Under the pieces are notes generated by a model that searched no databases, was not told the DNA's origin, and was given only the letters and a program-made list of their open reading frames with translations. From Mariniphaga sediminis (lineage in GTDB: Bacteria > Bacteroidota > Bacteroidia > Bacteroidales > Prolixibacteraceae), in contig NZ_QWET01000005.1 in assembly GCF_003573545.1 (NCBI RefSeq), positions 248,001 through 312,000 on the forward strand: 64,000 nt of DNA, written 5' to 3'. The first letter of the stretch is position 1, and each line of letters begins with the position of its first letter. Positions 9,901-17,819 of the stretch are shown piece by piece. The position numbers were made by a program, and so were the translations under genes.

Positions 9901-11871
9901 TTCCAGTGTGAATTTTCCTGATACCGGGTTTCCGAGTACATCTTTGTACGTTGCATTTCCCAGGTCAATGGTTTTTATCTTTTTGGTATCGTTGTAAAAC
10001 AAGTGCTCTGTTTCCCCTTCAGCCATTGGTTCATTGTTTATGGTTGAATTGGCATCCTGTTTCGTGAGCGATTTCCATTCACTGAATATCCGGTCTTTGC
10101 CACTGTGTCTGAATACATTTGAATTATAACGGCTGACATATTTGTTTTGATCTAACAAGGACTCAGCAGATTCTTCATATATCATTCGTTGATACGTATT
10201 TTTCCACCATACGAAATCCCCGCTTCTACCGGTCAGGTAAAAGGTGTTGTTTGTGATGGTATTATCTTCCACTTCCTGTCCTGAACGGATAAGCAGGATT
10301 GCATCCATCAAAGTGTTGTTGTTTATTTTGATTTTGCCGTTTTGGTGGAGGTAAATGGCAGAGGATGTATAAGCAACAGTATTCCCTTCAATCAGAATGT
10401 CGTGGCTGTTGTTATCCATATAAATTCCAAATCCACCATCGTATGTGTTGGTGTAACCTTCCCTGTTTCCAAACACATTCAGTACAATATTATTTTTTAC
10501 GACAGAACCGGCAGAAGCAACTTGCTTGTAGTCATACCCATTGTAGGTATAAATTCCGCCTCCGTCGTCAAGCACCTGGCATGCGCCGTTAACGTAGTTG
10601 TAGCTGATATCTCCATTTTGGCCTTTCCAGTTAATTCCGCAGTAGCCTGAATTAATAATTCGGTTGTACCTGATGTCTGGGTTGTCGCCCCGGGAGAATA
10701 TTGCAGTGCCGAAATTATCGGATGAAGCATAGGTTGATTTGTTGATGTTTTCGAGTAACCCGGTGTCTTCCAATATGTTGTCTGAAATGGTTGCCGAGTG
10801 GCTGTAGCACCTGATTCCCCCGCCGTTTGCCTGGTAAATGTAGTTGCCGGTAATTACCGTAGCATTCGAATTTCCGGAAGGTACGTGAACTCCCACTAAA
10901 TCGGGGCTGATAATCCGGTTGTTTTGTGCTGTAATATAGCTGCTGTTGGCGATGAGAATTCCGTCCACTGAGCTGTGGAGTATTTCCAGGTCTTTCACTG
11001 TTACATAGTTTTTCCCTGAAATAGCTACCCCGTAGTCAAAAGTTGCCCCTCTCACCGAATAATTGGCAGGCGAATCCCCGTTTGGCGCCCACAGGTAAAG
11101 CATTTTCTCCGCAGCGTCGTAGTACCATTCTCCTGGCTTGTCAATGAATTCTTTTTTATCGCAAAGGAAGAATCCCTTTCCTGCCTGCAGACTACCGTCG
11201 AAAGGTGTGGAGCTGATGGTGAGGGTTTGCGAACTGGAGGAGGTGATTGTTTTGGAAAACATGGTATAGGCAGAGGTTCTCCCTACCCAGCTGGCGCCGG
11301 TATAGTTGATTCCCCCGTTCAACTCGGTGCTTGTAAATTGAGTGGAACTAAGCGCATTCGTAATAGTAAAATATCCGGAATTTGGATACCTGGCCAGGGT
11401 CGCTCTTTTATCGTTGATAAATAGCTGTCCTACTTTAGCATCGAATTTGGCTTTGTAGATGTTCCCGGAGTGTACTTCCCATCCGGTTATTTCCTGAGAA
11501 CCATATATTTTTGGCATTGAGCCGGTTCCGTAAGCTCCGTAAATAACAGGGCTTCCCGAGGTGCCGGAAGCATTTGCCTTAATAGTGCCAACCCATTCAT
11601 CGCCGCGGTTGAATAATATCTGATCTCCGGGTGCAGGTATAAAACTGTTCACCTTTGCCAGCGATTTCCATGGCTGGTCCGGGCTGATTCCCGAGTTGGA
11701 ATCGTTGCCCGATGCGCTCACATAATATACGGCAGAATTCCCTGTATACGTGAATATTAGAAGAATCGTCAACAGGAGAAAATAAATTCCCTTTCCTTTC
11801 AATAAATGTTCTTTTATATAAAAAGTTCCATTTCTCACCACACGGGTGTAGTATTTCCCTGATAAATTCAT
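6919..11871 (-). CDS. Giant T9SS-secreted beta-helix protein with cadherin-like, Ig-like and nested carbohydrate-binding modules
   Basis: A 1650-aa surface or secreted protein. I start it at the ATG at 11871. An in-frame TTG at 11922 would overlap a promoter box (11920-11927). A hydrophobic signal (about residues 30-47) follows a basic N-terminal stretch. Then come a right-handed parallel beta-helix (about 50-640, opening YYVSASGNDSNSG, with a GEWYYD motif as seen in some beta-helix glycosidases), a cadherin-like domain (about 675-775), an Ig-like domain (about 780-877), short EGENYLGWTE/GCDSIVTT repeats, and two CBM4/9-like modules (about 910-1077 and 1219-1385). A type A T9SS sorting domain (about 1570-1650, YPNPA motif) ends it. 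A 927-bp segment is tandemly duplicated. Export through the T9SS and surface anchoring are expected. A carbohydrate-active role is likely, but the catalytic activity is not established. The close paralogue lies directly upstream on the same strand. Confidence 0.88.
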   Translation of the reverse strand: MNLSGKYYTRVVRNGTFYIKEHLLKGKGIYFLLLTILLIFTYTGNSAVYYVSASGNDSNSGISPDQPWKSLAKVNSFIPAPGDQILFNRGDEWVGTIKANASGTSGSPVIYGAYGTGSMPKIYGSQEITGWEVHSGNIYKAKFDAKVGQLFINDKRATLARYPNSGYFTITNALSSTQFTSTELNGGINYTGASWVGRTSAYTMFSKTITSSSSQTLTISSTPFDGSLQAGKGFFLCDKKEFIDKPGEWYYDAAEKMLYLWAPNGDSPANYSVRGATFDYGVAISGKNYVTVKDLEILHSSVDGILIANSSYITAQNNRIISPDLVGVHVPSGNSNATVITGNYIYQANGGGIRCYSHSATISDNILEDTGLLENINKSTYASSDNFGTAIFSRGDNPDIRYNRIINSGYCGINWKGQNGDISYNYVNGACQVLDDGGGIYTYNGYDYKQVASAGSVVKNNIVLNVFGNREGYTNTYDGGFGIYMDNNSHDILIEGNTVAYTSSAIYLHQNGKIKINNNTLMDAILLIRSGQEVEDNTITNNTFYLTGRSGDFVWWKNTYQRMIYEESAESLLDQNKYVSRYNSNVFRHSGKDRIFSEWKSLTKQDANSTINNEPMAEGETEHLFYNDTKKIKTIDLGNATYKDVLGNPVSGKFTLEPFTSKILIGTNFDNVETGNQPPVIPDQFFDITSPKTAGELIGQVEANDPDVGQNLTYAIVQGNEAGLFSLDFSTGELRAKADITATPVETVILVVEVTDNAENPLSANANVTINLNIIEAGGGNQIPDMAAPVISSFSIPPTAESLTVAVIDFTASDDVAVAGYCLTQTSTTPAANDPYWLSTVPDSYTFELCGDQTLYAWTKDASGNISTPSQASTIITLPDSADIVTSVEHVAICEGESYLGWTEGGVYQRTVPGDTIQTGSNLIENSDFSTGTDTWKTWGATGYNIDLVTNSQDFISSPASLQANCTANGDNVSSLHLITGGNIALEAGKEYEFSFYAKGSVDFTVGKLYLNKATYPWTKFGSFEILSPVITKSWDQYKIKFTATHTANDAQLRIYLGNSLPAGQSLFLDDVVFAEIIPGGNAENQIITTYLTVNPVQYATEEVTIMEGENYLGWTEAGQYQRTLTAITGCDSIVTTNLQVTAAAVHTVENITIYEGENYLGWTEPGQYERVLTSSAGGDSIVTTNLFVTVETPTSAEYITICEGESYLGWTEAGEYQHTIPGDTIQTGSNLIENSDFSTGTNTWETWGATGYNIDLVTNSQDFISSPASLQANCTANGVEVSSLHLITGENIALEAGKEYELSFYAKGSVDFTVGKLYLNKATYPWTKFGSFEILSPAITKSWDQYKIKFTSTHTANDAQLRIYLGNSLPAGQSLFLDDVVFAEMIPGGNAENQIITTYLTVNPVQYATEEVTIKEGENYLGWTEAGQYQRTLTAITGCDSIVTTNLQVTAAVVYSVEDVTICEGDNYLGWTEPGQYERTLTSSTGGDSIVTTVLSVNPIQYTTEEVTIVKGEDYMGWKKEGYYERTLTSATGCDSIVTTVLTIENKTANNNSSTKSENVTTSSSETEYVANEFILYPNPAKSSINIEYSYLPEMDTTIEILNGNGQTVYSERVESVAIRIDIDHLISGMYFIRSVSNNQSTVKKLIVR
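7385..9220 (-). repeat. Tandem direct repeat with a 927-bp period inside the beta-helix gene
   Basis: The stretch from about 7385 to 8295 matches about 8312 to 9220 at an offset of 927 bp (309 codons). For example, the same AATAATTTGATTTTCGGC starts at 7681 and at 8608, with only scattered substitutions around it. One unit encodes two short EGEN-type repeats plus one carbohydrate-binding module. The frame is preserved, so this is an in-frame domain duplication, probably fairly recent. Confidence 0.85.
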
Positions 11872-12259
11872 TTGAAAAAAATTTAGTAAATGTCCAATTT
11901 TGATCTCTCTGTACGAGGACAAAAGTATTACAATGTTTATCTCATCAGATAAAAATAAATGCTGATTGTGGCATAGGTAAAGTGCTGATTGTACCTTTTT
12001 TAATGGCCCCTAAATAGGTTGTAAAGCACCTATTTGACTATGTGAATTATGGAATTCTATTCAGCTTTCCTGAGATGAGAATACCACAAGTACTTATAAA
12101 AATAATTATATAAAATAAAAGACATAAAGCTCTTTTATTTCTCTAGGCTGAATGATTATGTTTAGTTGATTGTGGCTATACCTGTAAATACTCCTACCAT
12201 TGAATAACAGTAAGATTTACAGGGGTATAAAAGGGGAAATGAGAAGTATGACGGGGGAC
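11872..12259. promoter_or_regulatory. 388-bp intergenic region between the two beta-helix genes
   Basis: No gene is seen. It contains, from the downstream gene outward: a TACTTTTG box (11927-11920, minus strand), two direct copies of TGCTGATTGT 23 bp apart (11960-11969 and 11983-11992), a perfect 8-bp inverted repeat AAATAGGT/ACCTATTT (12012-12019 with 12028-12035), and a 9-bp inverted repeat CCTGTAAAT/ATTTACAGG (12181-12189 with 12215-12223) just after the stop of the upstream gene. The last two could be terminator or mRNA-stability structures, but neither has a T-run. Confidence 0.5.
11920..11927 (-). promoter_or_regulatory. Candidate -7 box (TACTTTTG) for the 1650-aa beta-helix gene
   Basis: On the minus strand this matches the Bacteroidota TAnnTTTG consensus and lies 48 bp upstream of the ATG at 11871. 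No good TTTG -33 box is seen at the right spacing (TCTG at 18 bp is the nearest). It supports the ATG over the upstream TTG start. Confidence 0.4.
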
Positions 12260-15200
12260 TTATTTGCTGATTATAAATTTTTTCACGGTTCTTCCTTGCG
12301 TTCTTTTTGAAATGAGATAATAAATTCCGGGTAATAAATGATTGATGTCAATTTGATGCGTGACAGAGGTAACTTTTTGCTGATATACCATCTGTCCGTT
12401 TCCATTTAATATTTCGATCCACGTCTCTTCTTCAGGTAAAACGTAGTATGCAATGTTCACATAGGAGAAAGCAGGATTGGGGTATAAAATAAAATCATCT
12501 GAATCTGTTTCCCTGAAAAGAGAACCATCCAGTGTATGATCAACGTTTGCGCTTTTTATAGCCACACTATCCGAAATATTTTCTGGTATTGTTCCTGATT
12601 TCAACGGGATAATTTTTGCTAAGTTTTTATTGCTTTCCGGGTTCACCCACAAGATGGTAGTAACAATACTGTCGCAACCGGCTGCAGAGAGCAGGGTACG
12701 TTCATATTGACCGGATTCTGTCCATCCCAAATAATTTTCTCCTTCGGTAATGGTAATTTCTTCTGTTGCGTACTGAACAGGGTTAACAGTTAAGTACGTT
12801 GTAATAATTTGGTCTTCTGCACTTTTTTCTGCTGTCTTTTCACTAAAAACGACGTCGTCCAGAAGAAGTGCTTGACCCGACGGGAGATTGTTTCCAAGGT
12901 AAAAACGTAACTGGCCATCGCTTGCTGTATGTGTGGCAGTAAACCTGATTTTGTACTGCGACCAGTCTTCTGTAATAATGGGATTAATTATTTCAAAAGC
13001 CCCGAATTTTGTCCAAGGGAAAGTGGCCTTGTTAACGTACAATCTGCCAATATTAAATTCGATGGAAGCTTTGGCATAAAAAGAGAGTTCATATTCTTTC
13101 CCTTCTTCAATAGCAATATTTTCACCGGCAATTAAATGCAGGGAAGAGATTTTTGTGTCGTTTTCCGTACAGTTAGCCTGGAGGCTTGTTGGAGAAGAGA
13201 TAAAATCTTGCTTGTTCGAAATCAGGTTGAGATTGTAGCCGTAGGCTCCCCAGGTTTTCCAGGTGTCGGTCCCGGATGAAAAATCACCGTTTTCAATCAG
13301 GTTGCTATCTGTTTGCGGGGTATCTTCGGAAACGGTACGCTGATAGACACCTTCTTCGGTCCACCCCAGGTAATTTTCCCCTTCGCAAATGGTAACATAC
13401 TCTACTAATCCGGAGTTGCCGGAATCAATAAGTGTGATGGTAACTGATGCCGAGAGAGGATTTGAAATATTCCCGGAAGCATCTTTTGTCCAGGCATAAA
13501 TTGTGTAGGTACCAGATTTTGCAAAAGTGTAAGAATCCGGAGCAGTGGACACCCAACGTAAGTCGTTTACTGATGGGGCCGCTGATGTTTCTGTAAGGCA
13601 GAAAGCTTCAACCGCTATATCATCTGATGCTGTAAAATCAGTAACAGCCACTGTCAGTGATTCTGATGTCGATGGAATGCTGAACGAAGAGATGACCGGT
13701 GCTGTTGTATCCTCGTTTTGATTCCCTTCTCCTGTGTCTAAAATGCTTATATTAATTGTAATGTTGGAATTGGCGGACAAAGGATTTTCTGCATTGTCGG
13801 TTACTTCAACCACAAGCGTAACCGTTTCTAACGGAGAGGCTGCAATGTCTGATTTCGCCCGGAGTTCGCCGGTCGAGAAATCAAGGTCGAAAAGTCCGGC
13901 TTCATTTCCTTCAATAATGGTATAGCTGAGCGACTGTTCGGTGTCGGGATCAGTAGCCTCAACCTGCCCGATTAACTCACCGCCGATTTTCGGGGAGGTA
14001 ATATCAAAAAATTGATCTAAAATCACGGGTGGTTGATTTCCGGTTTCGATATTGTCGAAATTTGTTCCGATAAGTATTTTAGAGGTAAAAGGTTCCAGTG
14101 AAAATTTTTCTGATACTTTGTTCCCGTATATGTCTTTGTACACTTCATTGCCAAGGTCAATGGTTTTTGTCTTTTTCGTATCGTTGTAAAACAAACGTTC
14201 TGTTTCTCCTTCAGCCATGGGGGATATATCGAGCGTGGAGTGGGAATCCTGACCTGTCAGCGATTTCCATTTAGTAAAAGAATCTGCATTAACAAAGATA
14301 CCATCTGTTCTGTAATGAGAGACATAGTTATTGTAGTCGAAGAGAGCAGTGGCACCTGCTTCCTGGTAAACAATCCTCTGGTCGGCATTTTCTCCCCACC
14401 ATTTAAAATAACCACCCCTGTCGGTGGTGTAAAAAATATTGCCTGTTATTTTACTGTTCTCAAATTCGTCGTGGATGTGTAAAAGCAGGGTCGCGTCCAT
14501 AATGGTATTGTTCCTGACATCGATAAGCCCGTTATGATTTAGCAGGATTGAACCGGATGCCCCCGCAATGGTGTTGTTCTCAATGGTAACACGGTGTACA
14601 GCGTTATCCATATATATCCCGAATCCACTGAAATAATCATTCTCGCGTCCTTCAGGATTCCCAAATACATTCAGCACAATATTGTTTTTTACAACAGAGC
14701 CGGCAGAAGCCACTTGCTTATAGTCATACCCGTTGTAAGTATAAATTCCGCCTCCGTCATCAAGCACCTGGCAAGCGCCGTTAATGTAGTTGTAGCTGAT
14801 ATCGCCGTAAGGTCCCTTCCAGTTAATTCCGCAATAGCCGGAGTTGATTACACGATTGTATTTTATAGAAAGGTGTCTGCCACGTGAGAATATTCCCGTA
14901 CCGAAATTATCCGATTTAGCATACGTTGATTTGTTAATGTTTTCCAGTTGCCCGGTATCTTCCACCGTGTTATCAGAAATGTTTGCCGAGTGGCTGTAGG
15001 TTCTGATTCCCCCGCCGTTTGCCTGATAAATATAGTTGCCGGTAATTTCTGTATTACTCGAATTTCCTGAAGTTATATGAATACCCACTATATCGGGACT
15101 GATAATCCGGTTGTTTTGCACCGCAATATAACTGCCGTTGTCAATGAGAATTCCGTCTACCGAGCTATGGAGTATTTCCAGGTCTTTTATGGTCACATAG

Positions 15201-16033
15201 TCCTTTTCTGAGATAGTTACCCCGTACTCAGCCGTTGCTCCCCTTACCGAATAATTGGCAGGCGAATCCCCGTTTGGCGCCCACAGATAAAGCACTTTTT
15301 CCGCGGCGTCGTAATACCATTCTCCCGGCTTATCAATAAATTCTTTTTTATCGCAAAGGAAGAATCCCCTTCCTGCCAGTAGTCCGCCGTCGGAAGGAGC
15401 TGAACTGATGGTGAGGGTTTGCGAACTGGAGGAGGTGATTGTTCTGGAAAACATGGTATAAGCAGAAGTCCTCCCTACCCAGCTGGCACCGGTATAGTTG
15501 ATTCCTCCGCTCAGTTCAATACTTGTAAATTGCGTGGAACTGTGTTTTTTAGAAATAGTAAAATACCCTGAATTGGGATACCTGGCCAGGGTCGCTCTTT
15601 TGTTGTTGATAAATACCTGCTCAACCTTGGTGCTGAATTTGGCTTTGTAAATATTTCCGGAGTGTACTTCCCATCCTGTTATTTCCTGCGAACCATATAT
15701 TTTTGGCATTGAACCCGTTCCGTAAGCTCCGTAAACAATGGGGCTCCCCGAGGTTCCGGAAGCATTTGCCTTAATAGTGCCAACCCATTCGTCGCCACGG
15801 TTGAATAATATCTGGTCTCCGGGAGCCGGATTAAAACTGTTCACCTTTGCCAGCGATTTCCATGGCTTGTCCGGGCTGGTCCCTGAGTTGGAATCATTAC
15901 CCGCAGAACTTACATAGTAAATGGTAGTGTAACCTCTTACCGCAAAAAGTAGTAAGATGATTGCCAAAATATATTTAAAATAGTTTCTCTTTGATTTATA
16001 TGCCTGGTTTAAATACAACTCACAACTCCCCAT
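12260..16033 (-). CDS. T9SS-secreted beta-helix protein, paralogue of the following gene
   Basis: A 1257-aa secreted or surface protein starting at the ATG at 16033. A signal segment (about residues 20-36) precedes a right-handed beta-helix domain (about 40-640). This is highly similar to that of the 1650-aa neighbour even at DNA level (compare about 15260-15880 with 11100-11700). It continues with a cadherin-like domain (about 666-766), an Ig-like domain (about 774-868), one CBM4/9-like module (about 907-1064), a single complete EGENYLGWTE repeat (about 1084-1131), a Ser/Asn-rich linker and a T9SS type A sorting domain (about 1178-1257, YPNPA). The CBM is again inserted inside an EGEN-type repeat. 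The two genes arose by duplication, and this one has fewer repeats. It is probably a surface carbohydrate-binding or carbohydrate-degrading protein; the activity is unknown. Confidence 0.87.
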   Translation of the reverse strand: MGSCELYLNQAYKSKRNYFKYILAIILLLFAVRGYTTIYYVSSAGNDSNSGTSPDKPWKSLAKVNSFNPAPGDQILFNRGDEWVGTIKANASGTSGSPIVYGAYGTGSMPKIYGSQEITGWEVHSGNIYKAKFSTKVEQVFINNKRATLARYPNSGYFTISKKHSSTQFTSIELSGGINYTGASWVGRTSAYTMFSRTITSSSSQTLTISSAPSDGGLLAGRGFFLCDKKEFIDKPGEWYYDAAEKVLYLWAPNGDSPANYSVRGATAEYGVTISEKDYVTIKDLEILHSSVDGILIDNGSYIAVQNNRIISPDIVGIHITSGNSSNTEITGNYIYQANGGGIRTYSHSANISDNTVEDTGQLENINKSTYAKSDNFGTGIFSRGRHLSIKYNRVINSGYCGINWKGPYGDISYNYINGACQVLDDGGGIYTYNGYDYKQVASAGSVVKNNIVLNVFGNPEGRENDYFSGFGIYMDNAVHRVTIENNTIAGASGSILLNHNGLIDVRNNTIMDATLLLHIHDEFENSKITGNIFYTTDRGGYFKWWGENADQRIVYQEAGATALFDYNNYVSHYRTDGIFVNADSFTKWKSLTGQDSHSTLDISPMAEGETERLFYNDTKKTKTIDLGNEVYKDIYGNKVSEKFSLEPFTSKILIGTNFDNIETGNQPPVILDQFFDITSPKIGGELIGQVEATDPDTEQSLSYTIIEGNEAGLFDLDFSTGELRAKSDIAASPLETVTLVVEVTDNAENPLSANSNITINISILDTGEGNQNEDTTAPVISSFSIPSTSESLTVAVTDFTASDDIAVEAFCLTETSAAPSVNDLRWVSTAPDSYTFAKSGTYTIYAWTKDASGNISNPLSASVTITLIDSGNSGLVEYVTICEGENYLGWTEEGVYQRTVSEDTPQTDSNLIENGDFSSGTDTWKTWGAYGYNLNLISNKQDFISSPTSLQANCTENDTKISSLHLIAGENIAIEEGKEYELSFYAKASIEFNIGRLYVNKATFPWTKFGAFEIINPIITEDWSQYKIRFTATHTASDGQLRFYLGNNLPSGQALLLDDVVFSEKTAEKSAEDQIITTYLTVNPVQYATEEITITEGENYLGWTESGQYERTLLSAAGCDSIVTTILWVNPESNKNLAKIIPLKSGTIPENISDSVAIKSANVDHTLDGSLFRETDSDDFILYPNPAFSYVNIAYYVLPEEETWIEILNGNGQMVYQQKVTSVTHQIDINHLLPGIYYLISKRTQGRTVKKFIISK

Positions 16034-16092
16034 AAAAATAAAACTTATTACTGGTGTTTATAAAAAAAAATAATGATTCCTCTACTCGGCGC

Positions 16093-16100
16093 CAAATATA
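16093..16100 (-). promoter_or_regulatory. Candidate -7 box (TATATTTG) for the 1257-aa beta-helix gene
   Basis: It matches TAnnTTTG on the minus strand, 60 bp upstream of the ATG at 16033, in an AT-rich leader. No convincing TTTG partner is seen at 19-21 bp. The promoter surroundings differ from those of the paralogue, so the two genes may be regulated separately. Confidence 0.4.
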
Positions 16101-16591
16101 CAAAAGTTCTTTTTATTGGTTTTCTACCAGGTGTTTACCCAGACTTGAATGTGAAAAAAAATTATTGTAAAATAAACATAATGTAAAAAAATAAAGATTT
16201 TTGTTTTGTTTGTTGGAATAATTAGAATTACATTTTTTTTTTAGAAATATTATAAGAAATAACTGCTCTGATGATGTACTTAAGTTCTGTTCATTTCAAC
16301 AACAATTTTGACAAATATTCAGGTTAGATCGAGATGGAGTTGAATGGGGCCGATGTGAAAAAGTCTTATATTTCGCATGGATAGATATTTTTAAAAATAA
16401 TGTATAAAATTCTAATAATTTTTGACTGGAAAATATAGATTCAATCCAGCCAAGGGGGAGATTAAACAATAATGTTTAGGGAGGAATACAGGAAAAAAAT
16501 GTTAATTTATAATAGTTCTAAATAAGAAAAGAAAAAGATGACATGATAAATATTCTTTACATGAAAAATGGTATTGTTACATTTGTCGTTC

Positions 16592-16717
16592 ACTTGCAAG
16601 TTGTCGTTGCGGATTTCGAAGAGCGTCAGTGTCCGACAGGACATGACGGTCAAGAAAGGAGCAGAGACAACGCACACCACTGCACCCGTAATGCAATTTG
16701 CAAATTGTTGTGCGTTC
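16592..16717. repeat. Complex hairpin region, attC-like, downstream of the cupin gene
   Basis: Visible elements: a palindrome ACTTGCAAGT (16592-16601); GTTGTC (16600-16605) paired with GACAAC (16666-16671); inside that, CGTCA-G-TGTCC-GACA-GGACA-TGACG (16624-16648), a 5+5 bp hairpin with one extrahelical G; then AACGCACA (16669-16676) paired with TGTGCGTT (16709-16716); and a 14-bp palindrome CAATTTGCAAATTG (16694-16707). Imperfect hairpins with extrahelical bases and GTTGTGCG-type ends resemble integron attC recombination sites, but the canonical RYYYAAC/GTTRRRY boxes do not match exactly. A partly related hairpin lies on the other side of the two-gene unit (17820-17867). Confidence 0.5.
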
Positions 16718-16738
16718 GTGCTTTTATAATTTTATTTC

Positions 16739-17302
16739 CTAGTCTGTTTTCAATGGTGCCCCAACTACTATCATATCGTGGTCTTCGAAAACCTTTGCAA
16801 TTTCTTCTTTCGATGGAGGAGATGTCCATTTGTCAGTAACAGCAAAGAACTCTTCCATTTTACCTGCGGGCAAATACGAAACAATCATTTTACCTTTATC
16901 GGTAAGTTGAATAAATGCATGTTGAACTTTTCGTGGAAGAAAAATTGTGTCGCCTGACTTTATTTGATATTTATCCTCACCAACCTGGAACAAATATTCA
17001 CCATCAATCACATAGAACCATTCATCCTGGTATGGATGAATATGCAAAGGTGGCCCACCATTTGGGCTGAGACCAGTTTGTTCAAATACAGCTAAATCAT
17101 TTTCGGTATCATTTCCAGATATTTTGATGTCCAAAATGTTTTGTGTAACACCTTTCATTTTGTAGTGCTTGCCAAATCTGGCTTCGCCTGCAATAACTTT
17201 AAACCCGGCTTTCGTTCTCATTGGAATTATTGATTCAATTTTAGCAAATACAAGTGTAGGTATTATCGCTAATGCTGATAAAATAAAATTTTTTCTTTTC
17301 AT
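16739..17302 (-). CDS. Secreted cupin-domain protein
   Basis: A 187-aa protein with a Sec signal peptide (about residues 1-20) and one cupin barrel. Metal-binding motif 1 is seen in HIHPYQDEWFYVIDG (two His and one Glu at the usual spacing) and motif 2 in GDTIFLPRKVQHAF, with the fourth ligand His. A divalent metal centre is therefore expected. Substrate and reaction are unknown; such single cupins may be dioxygenases, isomerases or sensors. Its ATG overlaps the stop of the SnoaL-like gene by 4 bp (ATGA), so the two are translationally coupled. The pair lies between two hairpin-rich flanks and looks like an acquired cassette. Located outside the cytoplasm, it may act separately from its cytosolic partner. 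Confidence 0.85.
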   Translation of the reverse strand: MKRKNFILSALAIIPTLVFAKIESIIPMRTKAGFKVIAGEARFGKHYKMKGVTQNILDIKISGNDTENDLAVFEQTGLSPNGGPPLHIHPYQDEWFYVIDGEYLFQVGEDKYQIKSGDTIFLPRKVQHAFIQLTDKGKMIVSYLPAGKMEEFFAVTDKWTSPPSKEEIAKVFEDHDMIVVGAPLKTD

Positions 17303-17745
17303 TTGTTAACCAAGCTCATTATTTTCATAATAAGTTTTGGCGGTGGTTTCATTCCAAGTTGTTCCATGAGAGCCAATTTATCCGGGACACCCCAGTGTTC
17401 AATTAGTTTTCCAGTTTCGAATCGCATAATATCTATTACAGTAATCTCAAATTTTTTACCTGTTGGATACATAGGTCCAAATTTGTTTTTATGAGTCCCC
17501 CGTCCTGTCATTCGCCCCCAAACCTTGGAACTGTCCGCAATCAAATCTTCTATGGTCAATGAAAAATCTGGAAATGCGTAGTGGAGACTATTAATTGCCT
17601 TTTTAACTCCTTCAACATTAGGTGGAAAGAATCCATATTGATTTTCAACAAAGTCTGGTGAGGAATATGCGTCAAAAACGGATACGTTGCCTTTACTGAA
17701 TCCCTCCTCAATTAAAATTCTGAAAATTTTTTCATTTGTTTTCAT
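17299..17745 (-). CDS. SnoaL-like (ester cyclase / NTF2-fold) protein
   Basis: A 148-aa cytoplasmic protein of the NTF2-like fold. The C-terminal half has the SnoaL/ester cyclase pattern (GRMTGRGTHKN, then FEITVIDIMRFETGKLIEHW), where the late His-Trp pair is typical. Members range from polyketide cyclases to small-molecule isomerases and to proteins without known activity, so only the fold is certain. It is the first gene of a two-gene minus-strand unit. Its TGA overlaps the ATG of the cupin gene. No polyketide genes are nearby. Short single-domain enzymes of this kind are common cargo of gene cassettes. Confidence 0.82.
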   Translation of the reverse strand: MKTNEKIFRILIEEGFSKGNVSVFDAYSSPDFVENQYGFFPPNVEGVKKAINSLHYAFPDFSLTIEDLIADSSKVWGRMTGRGTHKNKFGPMYPTGKKFEITVIDIMRFETGKLIEHWGVPDKLALMEQLGMKPPPKLIMKIMSLVNK

Positions 17746-17819
17746 ATTACTGATTTGTTAAAGTTTTGTCTTCATAATGGTTTAGACTTATACAATAACA
17801 AAGAACTATCGTTAAAGTT

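Larger units (their letters stand above)
16034..16738. other. 705-bp region without a convincing gene; promoter box and attC-like hairpins
   Basis: The part next to the beta-helix gene (16034-16540) is very AT-rich and holds a TATATTTG box (16100-16093, minus strand), 60 bp before the ATG. From 16580 onward the base composition and texture change to dense inverted repeats, described separately. A 98-codon plus-strand frame (16543-16839) runs into the cupin gene antisense and has no coding character. I do not annotate it. Confidence 0.5.

Noticed and set aside
11872-11922. TTG start extending the larger beta-helix protein by 17 residues
   Set aside because: The codon overlaps a TAnnTTTG promoter box and the ATG at 11871 is available.
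16543-16839. 98-codon plus-strand open frame
   Set aside because: Half of it is antisense to the cupin gene and the rest covers the hairpin-rich region; the product has no recognisable pattern.
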